Assembly: GCA_035471805.1 (NCBI GenBank)
Contig: DATIPS010000033.1
Coordinates: 39,701 to 103,700, forward strand
Reading direction: 5' to 3'
Origin: Acidimicrobiia bacterium
GTDB lineage: Bacteria > Actinomycetota > Acidimicrobiia > Spongiisociales > JAHEDJ01
Length of the DNA: 64,000 nucleotides
Positions within the stretch are counted from its first letter, which is position 1; each line of letters opens with the position of its first letter. Below, piece after piece: positions 20,508 to 28,606 of this stretch. The notes beneath the pieces were generated by a model. The model worked only from the letters and a program-made list of their open reading frames with translations. It did no database searches and was not told where the DNA came from. The translations under genes were made by a program, and so were the position numbers.

Positions 20508-20834
20508 ATGGCCAAGGCGTTCAATGTCGACGTTGTTTCGCCCGAGGCCACCGTTTGGTCCGGCGAGGCCACGTTCGTTGTGGCCCGGACTACCGAAGGC
20601 GAGATCGGCATCATGGCCGACCACGAACCGGTCATGGCCGCGCTGGCGACGGGGGCGGTGAAAATCGAATCGGAGTCCGAGAAGGTCACCATCGGTGTGC
20701 ACGGCGGGTTCCTCCAGATCCTCAATAACCAGGTCACGTTGCTGACCGACAGGGCCGAGCTCTCCACGGGCGACGCCGACGACGCCCGGAAGATCGCCGA
20801 AAGTCTCCGCGAACTCGAAGAGGGCGCCGAGTAA
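20508..20834 (+). CDS. atpC: F-type ATP synthase subunit epsilon
   Basis: The F1 subunit that couples rotor and c-ring and can inhibit hydrolysis. The beta-sandwich domain shows VDVVSPEATVWSGEATFVVART and GEIGIMADHEPVMAAL, both typical. The C-terminal helical domain is short (total 108 aa), ending ELSTGDADDARKIAESLREL. ATG 20508 gives the canonical MAKAFNVDVVSPE start; GTG 20496 is a possible alternative. Neither start has a strong ribosome site, and the palindrome upstream could modulate its expression relative to atpD. Confidence 0.93.
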   Translation: MAKAFNVDVVSPEATVWSGEATFVVARTTEGEIGIMADHEPVMAALATGAVKIESESEKVTIGVHGGFLQILNNQVTLLTDRAELSTGDADDARKIAESLRELEEGAE

Positions 20835-20898
20835 GAACGGTGCTTTCGGTGTCCTGGATGCCGACCGCCGGCAACGACTCCGCACAGGTGTCGGAGCC

Positions 20899-21333
20899 TC
20901 AGCCGAGTCTTGCCGCGAAGGCGTCCACCTGTTTGGGCAGGCCCGAGCTCATTGCCTGGGAGATCACCGGAAAGAACAGCGTCGACAGAAACCCCTTCGA
21001 CCGCAACGCCACATTCACAGAGACCGCAACGCCTTCTTCGACCTCCGAGAGCAGAGTTGTGATTCGGGCGGTCACTTCCGAAGTCGAGATGTCGATGACC
21101 ATCTTCGACGGGTTGGCGGCTTCCACCGTTCTGGCGGTGCCTTCGTAGACCTGCGAGGCGGCGGTGGCCCGAAAACGGTAGGCGGTCATCAGTCCGTCGA
21201 GGTCGTGATGCGTGTCGAACACCTCATCAACGCCGGCGAGGCCGAGCCAAGTATCGGGATTCTGAAGTTGCTGCCATGCCTTCGCGCACGAGGTCGGGGC
21301 GACGGCTGTGTGTTCGAACTCCGCGGAAGGCAC
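20899..21333 (-). CDS. SRPBCC-fold protein (CoxG/polyketide cyclase-like)
   Basis: A 144-aa soluble protein. The N-terminal part has AEFEHTAVAPTSCAKAWQQLQNPDTWLGLAGVD, the pattern of START/SRPBCC lipid- or ligand-binding proteins in which a conserved helix follows the first strand. The middle carries the expected beta strands (YRFRATAAS, KMVIDISTSE, VAVSVNVAL). Ligand and role are unknown. GTG 21333 is chosen because a -10 box TACGCT with an upstream TTGCAT (16-bp spacing) lies 6 nt before it; ATG 21372 is the alternative. It is divergent from the DUF2087 gene and separated from it by 54 bp. Confidence 0.72.
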   Translation of the reverse strand: MPSAEFEHTAVAPTSCAKAWQQLQNPDTWLGLAGVDEVFDTHHDLDGLMTAYRFRATAASQVYEGTARTVEAANPSKMVIDISTSEVTARITTLLSEVEEGVAVSVNVALRSKGFLSTLFFPVISQAMSSGLPKQVDAFAARLG

Positions 21334-21387
21334 GGCGGGAGCGTAGTGACTGGACCGTATGATGCAAGCCATTGGTAGCCTTGCCGG

Positions 21388-21927
21388 GTGATCAATCCTT
21401 CTGACTTCGTGCGGTTGGCGCTCGACCCGACCCGCTTGGCCATTCTTGGTCGGGCCGCGCTCGGGCCGGTCGAGGCGGACACACTCGCGGATGAGCTCGG
21501 AATCCTCCGCAAAGATGTGCTGGTCGGAATCGCCCGTCTGCGGGAGGCCGGGTTGCTGACCGATGAACACAGGCTGAATCGTGAAGTGCTCCGGGAAATC
21601 GCGACCGCCCTACCGGAAGACATGGCAGTCGACCCGGCGGTGGTCGACGGTCCGTGGTCGAGCGATGAGGTGCAGGTGCTATCGCGTTTCTTCCAGGGAT
21701 CCAAGCTCACCTCGATCCCGGCGAACCGCACAAAGCGGCTGGTCGTGCTGGAGCGCCTGGCAATGGAGTTCGAGCCGGGCATTCGCTATCAGGAGCGGCA
21801 GGTGAATCTGACACTCCAGATGTTCCACCCCGATTTCGCGGCGCTGCGCAGGTACATGGTCGATGACGGACTGTTGACGCGGGCAGACGGCGTCTACTGG
21901 CGCAGCGGGGGCCGGACGGCCAACTGA
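21388..21927 (+). CDS. HTH transcriptional regulator with DUF2087 domain
   Basis: A 179-aa protein. Residues about 5-65 form a winged-helix domain (PTRLAILGRAALGPVEADTLADELG, then VLVGIARLREAGLL), like ArsR-type regulators. Residues about 105-172 match DUF2087: LTSIPANRTKRLVVLERLA, then YQERQVNLTLQMFHPDFAALRRYMVDDGLL, and a final YWR. The regulated process is unknown. GTG start 21388 lies 6 nt behind TAGCCT (21376-21381), consistent with a leaderless mRNA. The divergent SRPBCC gene shares the promoter region and is a candidate target. Confidence 0.8.
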   Translation: MINPSDFVRLALDPTRLAILGRAALGPVEADTLADELGILRKDVLVGIARLREAGLLTDEHRLNREVLREIATALPEDMAVDPAVVDGPWSSDEVQVLSRFFQGSKLTSIPANRTKRLVVLERLAMEFEPGIRYQERQVNLTLQMFHPDFAALRRYMVDDGLLTRADGVYWRSGGRTAN

Positions 21928-22085
21928 TCTTCACGCGAACCGGCAGGTGCGCGATGATGGGGCGCGGCCTCCGGGTGAGAGGGCGGTGTTTGGGAGTTCA
22001 CCCGGACGCTGCCCTGTTCGTGCGTGCTGCGCGGCCCGGCCCCTGCCAATCGCCTGATTCTCGAGACCTGGTACCTTTCTTCTCC

Positions 22086-22928
22086 ATGCCAGGACTACTC
22101 GCATTCCATGCTCATCCCGACGATGAGGCAACTTCGATGGGCGGCACGCTCGCTCATTACTCGGATGCCGGGGAGCAAGTCGTGGTCATAACCGCCACCG
22201 ATGGAGCGGTGGGGGAGATCCACAACTACGACAATCCTGAAGAGCTCCAGCCTCGGCTGGCAGAACTGCGCGCAGAGGAAATGGCCAAGGCGGCCGCCAT
22301 CCTCGGCGTTGAGCACGAGTTCCTCGGTTACCGGGACTCGGGCATGATGGGAACCGAGGAGAACAACCACCCCGATTGTTTCTGGCAGGCCGACTTCATG
22401 GAGGCGACCGGTCGACTGGTCCGGCTGATCCGCAAGTACCGGCCGGAGGTGGTGGCGATCTACGACCCGTTCGGCGGTTACGGTCATCCGGATCACATAC
22501 AGGTGCATCGCATCGGTCTGGCGGCTTTCTACGGTGCCTCCGACCTGGCTCGCTTCCCCCTCGCGCCGGGGGAACAGGATTGGACACCCCCGAAGCTCTA
22601 CTGGACCGCCTGGGCCCGCTCGCGGATGGCGGCCTTCGCCGAGGCGCGGCACGAGGCGGGGTTGATATCGGCAGAGGACCGCGATCGGATGAGCCGGGGA
22701 GGAACCGCCGACGAGTACATTCACGCGTGGGTCGACATCCGGTCGCAGCTGGACCGAAAGTTCGACGCGTTGCGTGCCCATCGCACTCAGATACCGGCAG
22801 ACTGGTGGCTTTTCCAGGTCCCCGAAGAACTGCGCCCGGAGGTGTTCGGCCGCGAGAGCTACATACGCGTGTTCAGCCGCGTGGAGGTACCGACGCCGGA
22901 GGACGATTTGTTCGCCGGCCTCCGCTGA
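22086..22928 (+). CDS. mca: PIG-L family deacetylase, mycothiol S-conjugate amidase-like
   Basis: A zinc-dependent amidase of the MshB/Mca group. The metal motif AHPDDE is near residue 9 and the second site GHPDHIQVHR near 140. The region DFMEATGRLVRLIRKYRPEVV and the C-terminal part (AHRTQIPADWWLF) fit Mca, which cleaves mycothiol conjugates in detoxification, better than MshB; I cannot exclude MshB. Mycothiol is an actinobacterial thiol, so this supports the taxonomic guess. ATG 22086 lies 8 nt behind TACCTT (22072-22077), a leaderless arrangement. Confidence 0.87.
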   Translation: MPGLLAFHAHPDDEATSMGGTLAHYSDAGEQVVVITATDGAVGEIHNYDNPEELQPRLAELRAEEMAKAAAILGVEHEFLGYRDSGMMGTEENNHPDCFWQADFMEATGRLVRLIRKYRPEVVAIYDPFGGYGHPDHIQVHRIGLAAFYGASDLARFPLAPGEQDWTPPKLYWTAWARSRMAAFAEARHEAGLISAEDRDRMSRGGTADEYIHAWVDIRSQLDRKFDALRAHRTQIPADWWLFQVPEELRPEVFGRESYIRVFSRVEVPTPEDDLFAGLR

Positions 22929-22936
22929 CTCGCGCG

Positions 22937-22983
22937 TTCTCAGCAATACTGTTGCGCGTGGGGAGCGTCAGTATTGCCGAGAA
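22937..22983 (+). repeat. Inverted repeat, family 1, copy A
   Basis: Arm TTCTCAGCAATACTG (22937-22951) and arm CAGTATTGCCGAGAA (22969-22983) pair with one mismatch around a 17-nt centre (22952-22968). It begins 9 bp after the mca stop and ends 19 bp before the -10 box of the next gene. The centre reads tnGCGCGTGGGGAGC in this orientation. Confidence 0.92.
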
Positions 22984-23016
22984 AACAAAGCCCGCGACCC
23001 GTTACCCTTCTCTGCG

Positions 23017-24615
23017 ATGTTGATCGTTCGCGACCTCCGCATTGAGGTTGGGCCCCGTGTGCTCTTAGACGGTGCCTCCTTCACGCTGCAAGCCGGTGAC
23101 AAAGTCGGCCTCGTCGGCCGTAACGGCGCGGGCAAGACCACTCTCATGCGGACTCTGGTCGGGTTTCAGTCACCGGCCGACGGTTCGATCGTCCGCTCCG
23201 GCAATCTCGGTTACTTTTCTCAGGAGGCGGCGCTGCCCGATCTCGAGCGGCCCGATATGACTGCGCTCGAGCGCATCCTGGCTGCTCGTGAAATCGGCGC
23301 TCTTCTACGGCGCATCGAGGAAACCCGCCGCAAGATCGAGCGACTCGACGGTGAGGCTCGTGACCTGGCCATCAAACGTTTCGCCCGCCAGCAGGACGAG
23401 TTCGAGGCCAAAGGCGGATTCCCCGCTGAGGCAGAAGCGAAACGAACCGCAGCTGCGCTTGGAATCGGCAATGATGAGCTGGTCCAGCCCATCGCCACGA
23501 TGTCGGGCGGTCAGCGGCGCCGTACCGAACTGGCGCGCATTCTGTTCGCCGAGAGCGACACGATGCTGCTCGATGAGCCCACCAACCACCTCGACATGGA
23601 CGCCAAAGGCTGGCTGATGGACTACCTGGCCTCCTACCGGGGAGCGCTTCTCGTCGTCAGCCACGATTTGCCTCTTCTCGATGAATCAATCACGTCGGTT
23701 CTCTCGCTGGATGGCGCAGCCCTCGATGCGTATCGGGGCAACTACTCGCACTTCATCACCGAACGCGAGCGCCGGCGGATCCAGAGAGAGCGGGAACGGA
23801 AGCAACAGGACTCCAAGATCGCCCAACTCGAGTTCACGATCAACCGCTTCAAGGGCAAGACCGAGAAGATGGCCCGCAAAGCGAAGGTCATGGAAACCAG
23901 AGTGGACCGCATCAAGCGAGAACTCGTCGAGGTCGGCAATCGCGGGAAGAACGTCTCGGTGCGGTTCCCCCAACCCGAGCCGTCCGGGCGGACTCCGCTC
24001 AAGGCCGAAGGACTGGCGAAATCATACGGGGACAACCTGGTGTTCGTGGACGTGGATGTAGACGTCGATCGTGGCGAGTGCCAGCTGATCATGGGCCTCA
24101 ACGGGGCAGGAAAGACCACGCTGCTCCGCATACTGGCCGGCGTTGAAACTCCAGACCTCGGCGACGTCACCATCGGTCACAACGCAAGCCTCGGCTATTA
24201 CGCGCAGGAACACGAGCAGATACACAGCGGCATGTCGGTCCTCGATCATCTGCGCGAAGTGTCGGATCAGCCCGACCGGATGCTCCGCACGATCCTCGGG
24301 CACTTTCTCCTGGCCGACAAGATCGAGCAGGATGCCGGAACCCTCTCAGGAGGGGAAAAGACCAAGCTCGCCCTGGCGCAGGTCGTGCTGGCCCGCCCCA
24401 ACGTGTTGTTGCTCGATGAGCCGACCAACAACCTCGACCCGCAGGCGAAAGAGGCCCTGGTGGGTGCCCTCCATCAGTATCAGGGAACCATCATCCTGGT
24501 CAGCCACGACACAGATTTCGTTGCGGAGATGCAGCCCGATCGGGCAATCATGATGCCGGACGGCGATGTGCACTACTTCGACGAGTCACTGTTGGAGCTA
24601 GTCGCGCTGGCGTGA
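23017..24615 (+). CDS. ABC-F family ATPase (ribosome-associated)
   Basis: A 532-aa soluble protein with two ATP-binding domains and no membrane segment. Domain 1 has Walker A GRNGAGKTT near residue 34 and signature MSGGQRRR near 163; domain 2 has GLNGAGKTT near 362 and signature LSGGEKTKLALAQ near 446. Between them is a charged linker (RERRRIQRERERKQQDSK) like the ABC-F interdomain linker that reaches into the ribosome. Members include EttA-type translation factors and antibiotic-resistance proteins; the sequence does not decide which. ATG 23017 is 8 nt behind TACCCT (23003-23008). The last codons lie in a 23-bp direct repeat. Confidence 0.9.
   Translation: MLIVRDLRIEVGPRVLLDGASFTLQAGDKVGLVGRNGAGKTTLMRTLVGFQSPADGSIVRSGNLGYFSQEAALPDLERPDMTALERILAAREIGALLRRIEETRRKIERLDGEARDLAIKRFARQQDEFEAKGGFPAEAEAKRTAAALGIGNDELVQPIATMSGGQRRRTELARILFAESDTMLLDEPTNHLDMDAKGWLMDYLASYRGALLVVSHDLPLLDESITSVLSLDGAALDAYRGNYSHFITERERRRIQRERERKQQDSKIAQLEFTINRFKGKTEKMARKAKVMETRVDRIKRELVEVGNRGKNVSVRFPQPEPSGRTPLKAEGLAKSYGDNLVFVDVDVDVDRGECQLIMGLNGAGKTTLLRILAGVETPDLGDVTIGHNASLGYYAQEHEQIHSGMSVLDHLREVSDQPDRMLRTILGHFLLADKIEQDAGTLSGGEKTKLALAQVVLARPNVLLLDEPTNNLDPQAKEALVGALHQYQGTIILVSHDTDFVAEMQPDRAIMMPDGDVHYFDESLLELVALA
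24591..24613 (+). repeat. 23-bp direct repeat, left copy
   Basis: The sequence starting GTTGGAGCTAGTCGCG at 24591 recurs exactly at 25661-25683. This copy encodes the last residues of the ABC-F protein (ending LVALA). The two copies flank the metallophosphoesterase gene. Confidence 0.95.
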
Positions 24616-24657
24616 TGATTTGGGCATACCTGCGCGCTCGGATCTAGCGTTCGGGTT

Positions 24658-25590
24658 ATGCGTCAACGACGGATGATTGTGCTTGCTCTCCTGCTGATAA
24701 TCGGTTCAAGCTCTTGCGATGGTACCCCGAACCATGCCGGGGCCGGTGATGAGACGGCGTCGGTGAGTGCCGGGCCCGTCAACACTCCCATGCGCAGCCC
24801 GGTTGCAGTACTGATCGGGGCAGGGGACGTTGCCACGTCGTCGGGAGATCAAGCAGCGACCGCCGCGATTATCGATCAGTACCCCGAAGCCGTTGTATTC
24901 ACAACTGGCGACAATGCCTACCCAGACGGAACTGCGGATGATTATTCAAGGCATTTCGACCCATCCTGGGGAGTTCACAAGGATCGCATCAGACCGGCCA
25001 TCGGGAATCATGATGCACACTCCGAAGGCGCGATGCCCTACTTCTCCTACTTCGGGGCCAACGCCGGCACTCCGGGTGAGGGATGGTATTCGTATGAACT
25101 CGGCACCTGGCATGTGATTGTGCTCAATTCAGAGTGCGGGTCGAGCGGTCTGGCTTCCTGTGACGATCAGTTCGAGTGGCTGAGCAGCGACCTGGCCGAT
25201 CGTACGCAGGAATGCATGTTGGCCTATTGGCACAGACCGGTCTTCAATGCCGGTAGACACGAAGGAGATAGCGATTTCGCCGATGAGTGGGAGATGCTCG
25301 ACGCAGCTGGTGTCGATGTCGTATTGAACGGGCATGACCACAATTACCAACGGTACGGTCTTCAGGATGCGTCCGGCATGCCGACACCCAACGGAATCCG
25401 AGAGTTCGTCGTCGGTACCGGTGGAGCCAAGATCTATGGGCAGGAAACCGACCTAGATAACCTTCAAGCGTTCTATGAGGGCCATGGTGTGCTGAAGTTG
25501 GAACTCTTTGAATCCAGTTACTCCTGGGAATTCATTCCTGTTGTCGGACCGTTTGAAGACACTGGAACCGGGTCTTGTGAGGATATCTAG
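24658..25590 (+). CDS. Calcineurin-like metallophosphoesterase lipoprotein
   Basis: A 310-aa exported protein. The N-terminus has a lipoprotein signal ending SSSC near residue 19. The metallophosphoesterase motifs are in order: GAGDVA near residue 58, TTGDNAYPDG near 82, AIGNHDAH near 113, YWHRPVF near 194 and NGHDHNYQRY near 223. These ligate a di-metal centre; the pattern resembles purple acid phosphatases. Substrate unknown. ATG 24658 lies 7 nt behind TAGCGT. The gene looks visibly less GC-rich in wobble positions than its neighbours and lies between exact 23-bp direct repeats, so it is probably acquired. Confidence 0.88.
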   Translation: MRQRRMIVLALLLIIGSSSCDGTPNHAGAGDETASVSAGPVNTPMRSPVAVLIGAGDVATSSGDQAATAAIIDQYPEAVVFTTGDNAYPDGTADDYSRHFDPSWGVHKDRIRPAIGNHDAHSEGAMPYFSYFGANAGTPGEGWYSYELGTWHVIVLNSECGSSGLASCDDQFEWLSSDLADRTQECMLAYWHRPVFNAGRHEGDSDFADEWEMLDAAGVDVVLNGHDHNYQRYGLQDASGMPTPNGIREFVVGTGGAKIYGQETDLDNLQAFYEGHGVLKLELFESSYSWEFIPVVGPFEDTGTGSCEDI

Positions 25591-25660
25591 ACGTCTCCAC
25601 GCCGAGTCTCGACTCAGAATCCAGCCACGCCGGGATTGTAAATTGTCTTCATTCGACGTC

Positions 25661-25683
25661 GTTGGAGCTAGTCGCGCTGGCGT
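25661..25683 (+). repeat. 23-bp direct repeat, right copy
   Basis: Identical to 24591-24613. This copy contains the stop codon and last codons of the membrane-protein gene on the minus strand. A short upstream match, TTCGACG, is also shared (24577-24583 and 25652-25658), so the original duplication may have been longer. Confidence 0.95.
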
Positions 25684-26399
25684 AGCTCCTGAGCGATAGG
25701 CAAGGCTCCGGGTTTCCGTGACCCGGTCGCTACCCGGTAGCCGGTCCACAAGAGGATCGCACCGATCAACAGAGCGATGGCGAACCCGGCTGCCTCACCG
25801 AGCGCCGTCAGAGAACCGCCGAAGGCCGGTGCCAGTGTGCCCAACACGATCAACAGGTTCCCTGCGGCCAGTATCCGGTTAGAACGCCAGAACTTCACGC
25901 TGCTGTAACCGGCCAGTCCGACGATGATCAGGGTCGCGACTCCACCGGCGAAGGCGGCGAATACGCGCGGCCCCGGAACCGAAACGCCGCCGACTTCGAT
26001 GATGAAGTCGAACAGCTCTTGTCCCTCCGGGATCCCGTCGGTCTCAGTTGCTCCCTTGAGGGGCGCCAGCCACGTTGCCGCGGCACCGAGCACAGACCAT
26101 ATGCCTACGCCGTAGGCGAACCGCCTACCCGCGACGGGGCCGAGCACGAGGAAGACCGAACCGGCGGCCAGGAACGGGATGTTGACTACGGCGCCGAGCC
26201 AGTAGAACACGCGGAAGTTCAGTGCGCCCCATCCGAATCCGAGTCCGAGTACCAGCGCCCAGGTGGCGAGGGCGTAGGCGCCCATCGCCAGAGTCCACAT
26301 GCCGGCGTGGGGTCGGGGGCGGCGGCGCCAGTCGACTCCGAGATCGATGGCGAAGCCGGTTGCGGCCATTGCAGCTAGGAGCGGTACGAGGAAATCCAC
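25668..26399 (-). CDS. Multi-pass membrane protein of unknown function
   Basis: A 243-aa protein with about seven predicted membrane helices (roughly residues 3-20, 34-55, 63-85, 92-112, 145-165, 178-200, 205-222). I do not recognise a family. No metal-binding or catalytic motif stands out. GTG 26399 is 6 nt from the -10 box TAGGGT (complement of 26406-26411), indicating a leaderless transcript. Its 3' end overlaps the right copy of the 23-bp repeat. Before the putative insertion it would have overlapped the end of the ABC-F gene tail to tail. Confidence 0.7.
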   Translation of the reverse strand: MDFLVPLLAAMAATGFAIDLGVDWRRRPRPHAGMWTLAMGAYALATWALVLGLGFGWGALNFRVFYWLGAVVNIPFLAAGSVFLVLGPVAGRRFAYGVGIWSVLGAAATWLAPLKGATETDGIPEGQELFDFIIEVGGVSVPGPRVFAAFAGGVATLIIVGLAGYSSVKFWRSNRILAAGNLLIVLGTLAPAFGGSLTALGEAAGFAIALLIGAILLWTGYRVATGSRKPGALPIAQELRQRD

Positions 26400-26430
26400 G
26401 CCGCAACCCTAATCCCGTCTGGAGCATCTG

Positions 26431-26482
26431 CGTTCTCGCGCGACATTCTCCGTCTATCGCGGCGGAATGTCGCGCGAGAACG
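26431..26482. repeat. Perfect inverted repeat, family 2, copy 2
   Basis: Arm CGTTCTCGCGCGACATTC (26431-26448) and its exact complement (26465-26482) flank a 16-nt centre. Relative to the copy at 20437 the arms differ at one position, and the paired position differs to match. It lies between two divergent genes. Confidence 0.9.
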
Positions 26483-26529
26483 GCAGGGGATAGCAGACTC
26501 AGGCGAGTCGGTCCTTATACTCCGGCGCC

Positions 26530-26766
26530 GTGACCGAACCAACGACATCTACTGATGGAAATGAACGCATTGCGCGGATACAGAAGCGTGGGCGCCGGCT
26601 CATCTTTCTGGGAGTTCTCGTATGGGGGGTATGGCTGATCATCGAGCTGATGGGAGGCGATCCGCATCTCCGGTATTTCCTGCCGTTGCACCTGGGCGGG
26701 GTGATCCCCGGTTCGGTCATGTCCCGCTGGGGAGCGATCAGCCGCCTGCTCAATCGAAGACGCTGA
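26530..26766 (+). CDS. Small membrane protein, unknown
   Basis: A 78-aa protein with a charged N-terminus (residues 1-22), one clear membrane helix (about 23-42) and a second, weaker hydrophobic stretch (about 48-64), then a basic tail SRLLNRRR. No family recognised. GTG 26530 lies 8 nt behind the good -10 box TATACT (26516-26521), which supports real expression from a leaderless mRNA. Confidence 0.6.
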   Translation: MTEPTTSTDGNERIARIQKRGRRLIFLGVLVWGVWLIIELMGGDPHLRYFLPLHLGGVIPGSVMSRWGAISRLLNRRR

Positions 26767-26774
26767 TCTGGGAG

Positions 26775-26823
26775 TTTCTCGGCAATACTGTCATCGCCCA
26801 CGCGCATCAGTATTGCTGAGAAA
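26775..26823 (-). repeat. Inverted repeat, family 1, copy B
   Basis: Arms 26775-26790 (TTTCTCGGCAATACTG) and 26808-26823 (CAGTATTGCTGAGAAA), centre 26791-26807 of 17 nt. By its centre (GCGCGT on the minus strand) it is inverted relative to copy A. It starts 8 bp after the stop of the small membrane protein. Confidence 0.92.
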
Positions 26824-26841
26824 ACTCGTATCCTGGTCGGG

Positions 26842-27531
26842 ATGGACGATCTGGTCGACTACGTGCAAGCCGAGCTGACGGCCGGGGCCGATCCTGTACG
26901 GGCGACTCAAATGGCCGCCTATCTCAAGACCGACATGGCGTTCTACGGCGTCCCGATGTCGGGCACACGCGACATCTCCAGGCAGTTGAAGAGTCGATTC
27001 GTGCCCGGGACGGCGGCCGAGTACCGAGCGATGGTGGAGACGCTCTGGGCTCTTCCTCATCGAGAGGAGAAATACCTGGCGATCGCGGTCGCTCGCGCCC
27101 ATCGAGCGTACGTCACTTTCGAACAGGTGGATCTCTATCGACGGCTGATTGTCGAGGGCGCATGGTGGGATTTCGTCGACACCATCGCCTCGAGGTTGAT
27201 CGGCGACGTTCTCCTGAACGAACGTGAGGAAATGAGTCCGGTTCTCGACCGCTGGGTCGACGACGACGACATGTGGCTCCGTCGCACCGCCATCATCAGT
27301 CAGCTCGCCCACAAGGACCGGACCGACGCCGATGCCCTGTTCGACTATTGCCGGCGCCGCGCATTCGAGAAGGAGTTCTTCATCCGCAAAGCGATCGGTT
27401 GGGCACTACGTCAGTATGCGAGAACAGATCCGAAGGCCGTCACAGCTTTTCTTCTCGAGCATCGCGCGGAGCTTTCCGGACTCAGTTTCCGGGAGGCCTC
27501 GAAGCATTTGGATCTGGGCGGCAGGACCTAG
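26842..27531 (+). CDS. DNA alkylation repair protein (AlkD-like HEAT-repeat glycosylase)
   Basis: A 229-aa all-helical protein. It shows the AlkD-family landmarks: AAYLKTDMAFYGVPMSGTRD near residue 25, LWALPHREEKYLAI near 70, WWDFVDTIASRLIG near 112, MWLRRTAIISQL near 139 and FFIRKAIGWALRQYARTDP near 173. The family removes bulky or cationic N-alkyl bases from DNA. ATG 26842 is 7 nt behind TATCCT (26829-26834). It is a single-gene unit followed by a strong hairpin shared with the convergent korAB operon. Confidence 0.87.
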   Translation: MDDLVDYVQAELTAGADPVRATQMAAYLKTDMAFYGVPMSGTRDISRQLKSRFVPGTAAEYRAMVETLWALPHREEKYLAIAVARAHRAYVTFEQVDLYRRLIVEGAWWDFVDTIASRLIGDVLLNEREEMSPVLDRWVDDDDMWLRRTAIISQLAHKDRTDADALFDYCRRRAFEKEFFIRKAIGWALRQYARTDPKAVTAFLLEHRAELSGLSFREASKHLDLGGRT

Positions 27532-27542
27532 GCCGCATACAA

Positions 27543-27571
27543 CTTGGCCCCCGGGAATACCGGGGGCCAAG
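27543..27571. terminator. Bidirectional hairpin terminator
   Basis: CTTGGCCCCCGG (27543-27554) pairs perfectly with CCGGGGGCCAAG (27560-27571) around a GAATA loop. It lies between the convergent AlkD-like gene and korB. No long T run follows on either strand, so its efficiency as an intrinsic terminator is uncertain. Confidence 0.7.
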
Positions 27572-27595
27572 CTCTTGCCGGTTGCCTCTTACCCG

Positions 27596-28606
27596 CTACT
27601 CCACGGTCCAGGTACCCTGCGAAGCGATCAGTTTCCCGAGATCGCCCGGGCCGCGTTTCTCGATCACAGCCTCGATCTGGCGGCTCACTTCCCTGTCGTA
27701 AACGGGTCGGCTCACATCCCGGAAGACTCCGAGCGGTGTCGGGCCGTCCGGATGAGACGAGAGGCGGCTCAACGCAAACGCCATGCTTGGGTTGATCTGG
27801 CGAGAGTCGTGAACGTGGATCTGTGACGGATCCACCGAGGCGGTGTCGACGATCCGCGCAACACCGTTCTCGATGACCACCGCCTTTTCGCTTTCCGGGC
27901 CGAAGATGATCGGCTCGCCGTCTTCCATGCGGATCTGGTTGAAGTCACGCTCTTCTTTGCCGGTCAGCGCATTGAACGCCTTGTCGTTGAACACGTTGCA
28001 GTTCTGATATATCTCGATGAACGCGGTGCCCTCATGCTCGTGGGCACGTTTCAGGACCTCGATCGTGTGTTTGCGGTCCATATCGAGCGTCCTGGCCACG
28101 AAAGACGCATCTGCGCCCAGGGCAAGACTCACAGGGTTGAACGGAAAGTCGATCGAACCCATCGGCGTCGACTTGGTCGTCTTGCCCACCTCAGATGTTG
28201 GCGAGTACTGACCCTTGGTCAATCCGTAGATCTGGTTGTTGAACAGCAGGATCTTCAGGTTGACGTTCCGGCGCAAAGCGTGGATCAGATGATTGCCGCC
28301 GATCGAGAGAGCATCACCGTCTCCGGTGACGACCCACACCGACAGATCCGGATTGGCCGTGGCGACGCCGCTGGCGATCGCCGGAGCCCGACCGTGAATC
28401 GAATGCATGCCGTAGGTGTTCATGTAATACGGGAACCGTGACGAACAGCCGATACCGGAGATGAACACGACGTTCTCCCTGGCGACGCCCATCTCGGCCA
28501 TGTAGGACTGAACCGAGGCGAGGATCGTGTAGTCGCCGCAACCCGGACACCATTTGACTTCCTGGTCCGATTGGAAATCGGCTCGTTTGTAGTTGAGGGT
28601 TGTCAT
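27596..28606 (-). CDS. korB: 2-oxoacid:ferredoxin oxidoreductase, beta subunit
   Basis: The thiamine-diphosphate subunit of the complex that oxidatively decarboxylates a 2-oxoacid (probably 2-oxoglutarate) to acyl-CoA, reducing ferredoxin. CPGCGDY near residue 21 is the conserved N-terminal cysteine motif. The ThDP/Mg motif is VTGDGDALSIGGNHLIHAL near 93, ending in FNNQIYGLTKGQYSPTS. The start overlaps the korA stop by 4 bp (ATGA), so the subunits are coupled. Aerobic actinobacteria such as mycobacteria use this enzyme in the TCA cycle. Confidence 0.93.
   Translation of the reverse strand: MTTLNYKRADFQSDQEVKWCPGCGDYTILASVQSYMAEMGVARENVVFISGIGCSSRFPYYMNTYGMHSIHGRAPAIASGVATANPDLSVWVVTGDGDALSIGGNHLIHALRRNVNLKILLFNNQIYGLTKGQYSPTSEVGKTTKSTPMGSIDFPFNPVSLALGADASFVARTLDMDRKHTIEVLKRAHEHEGTAFIEIYQNCNVFNDKAFNALTGKEERDFNQIRMEDGEPIIFGPESEKAVVIENGVARIVDTASVDPSQIHVHDSRQINPSMAFALSRLSSHPDGPTPLGVFRDVSRPVYDREVSRQIEAVIEKRGPGDLGKLIASQGTWTVE

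Noticed and set aside
22937..22983. Family-1 repeats as intrinsic terminators
   Set aside because: The hairpin has its T-rich side on the 5' arm and no T run after the stem.
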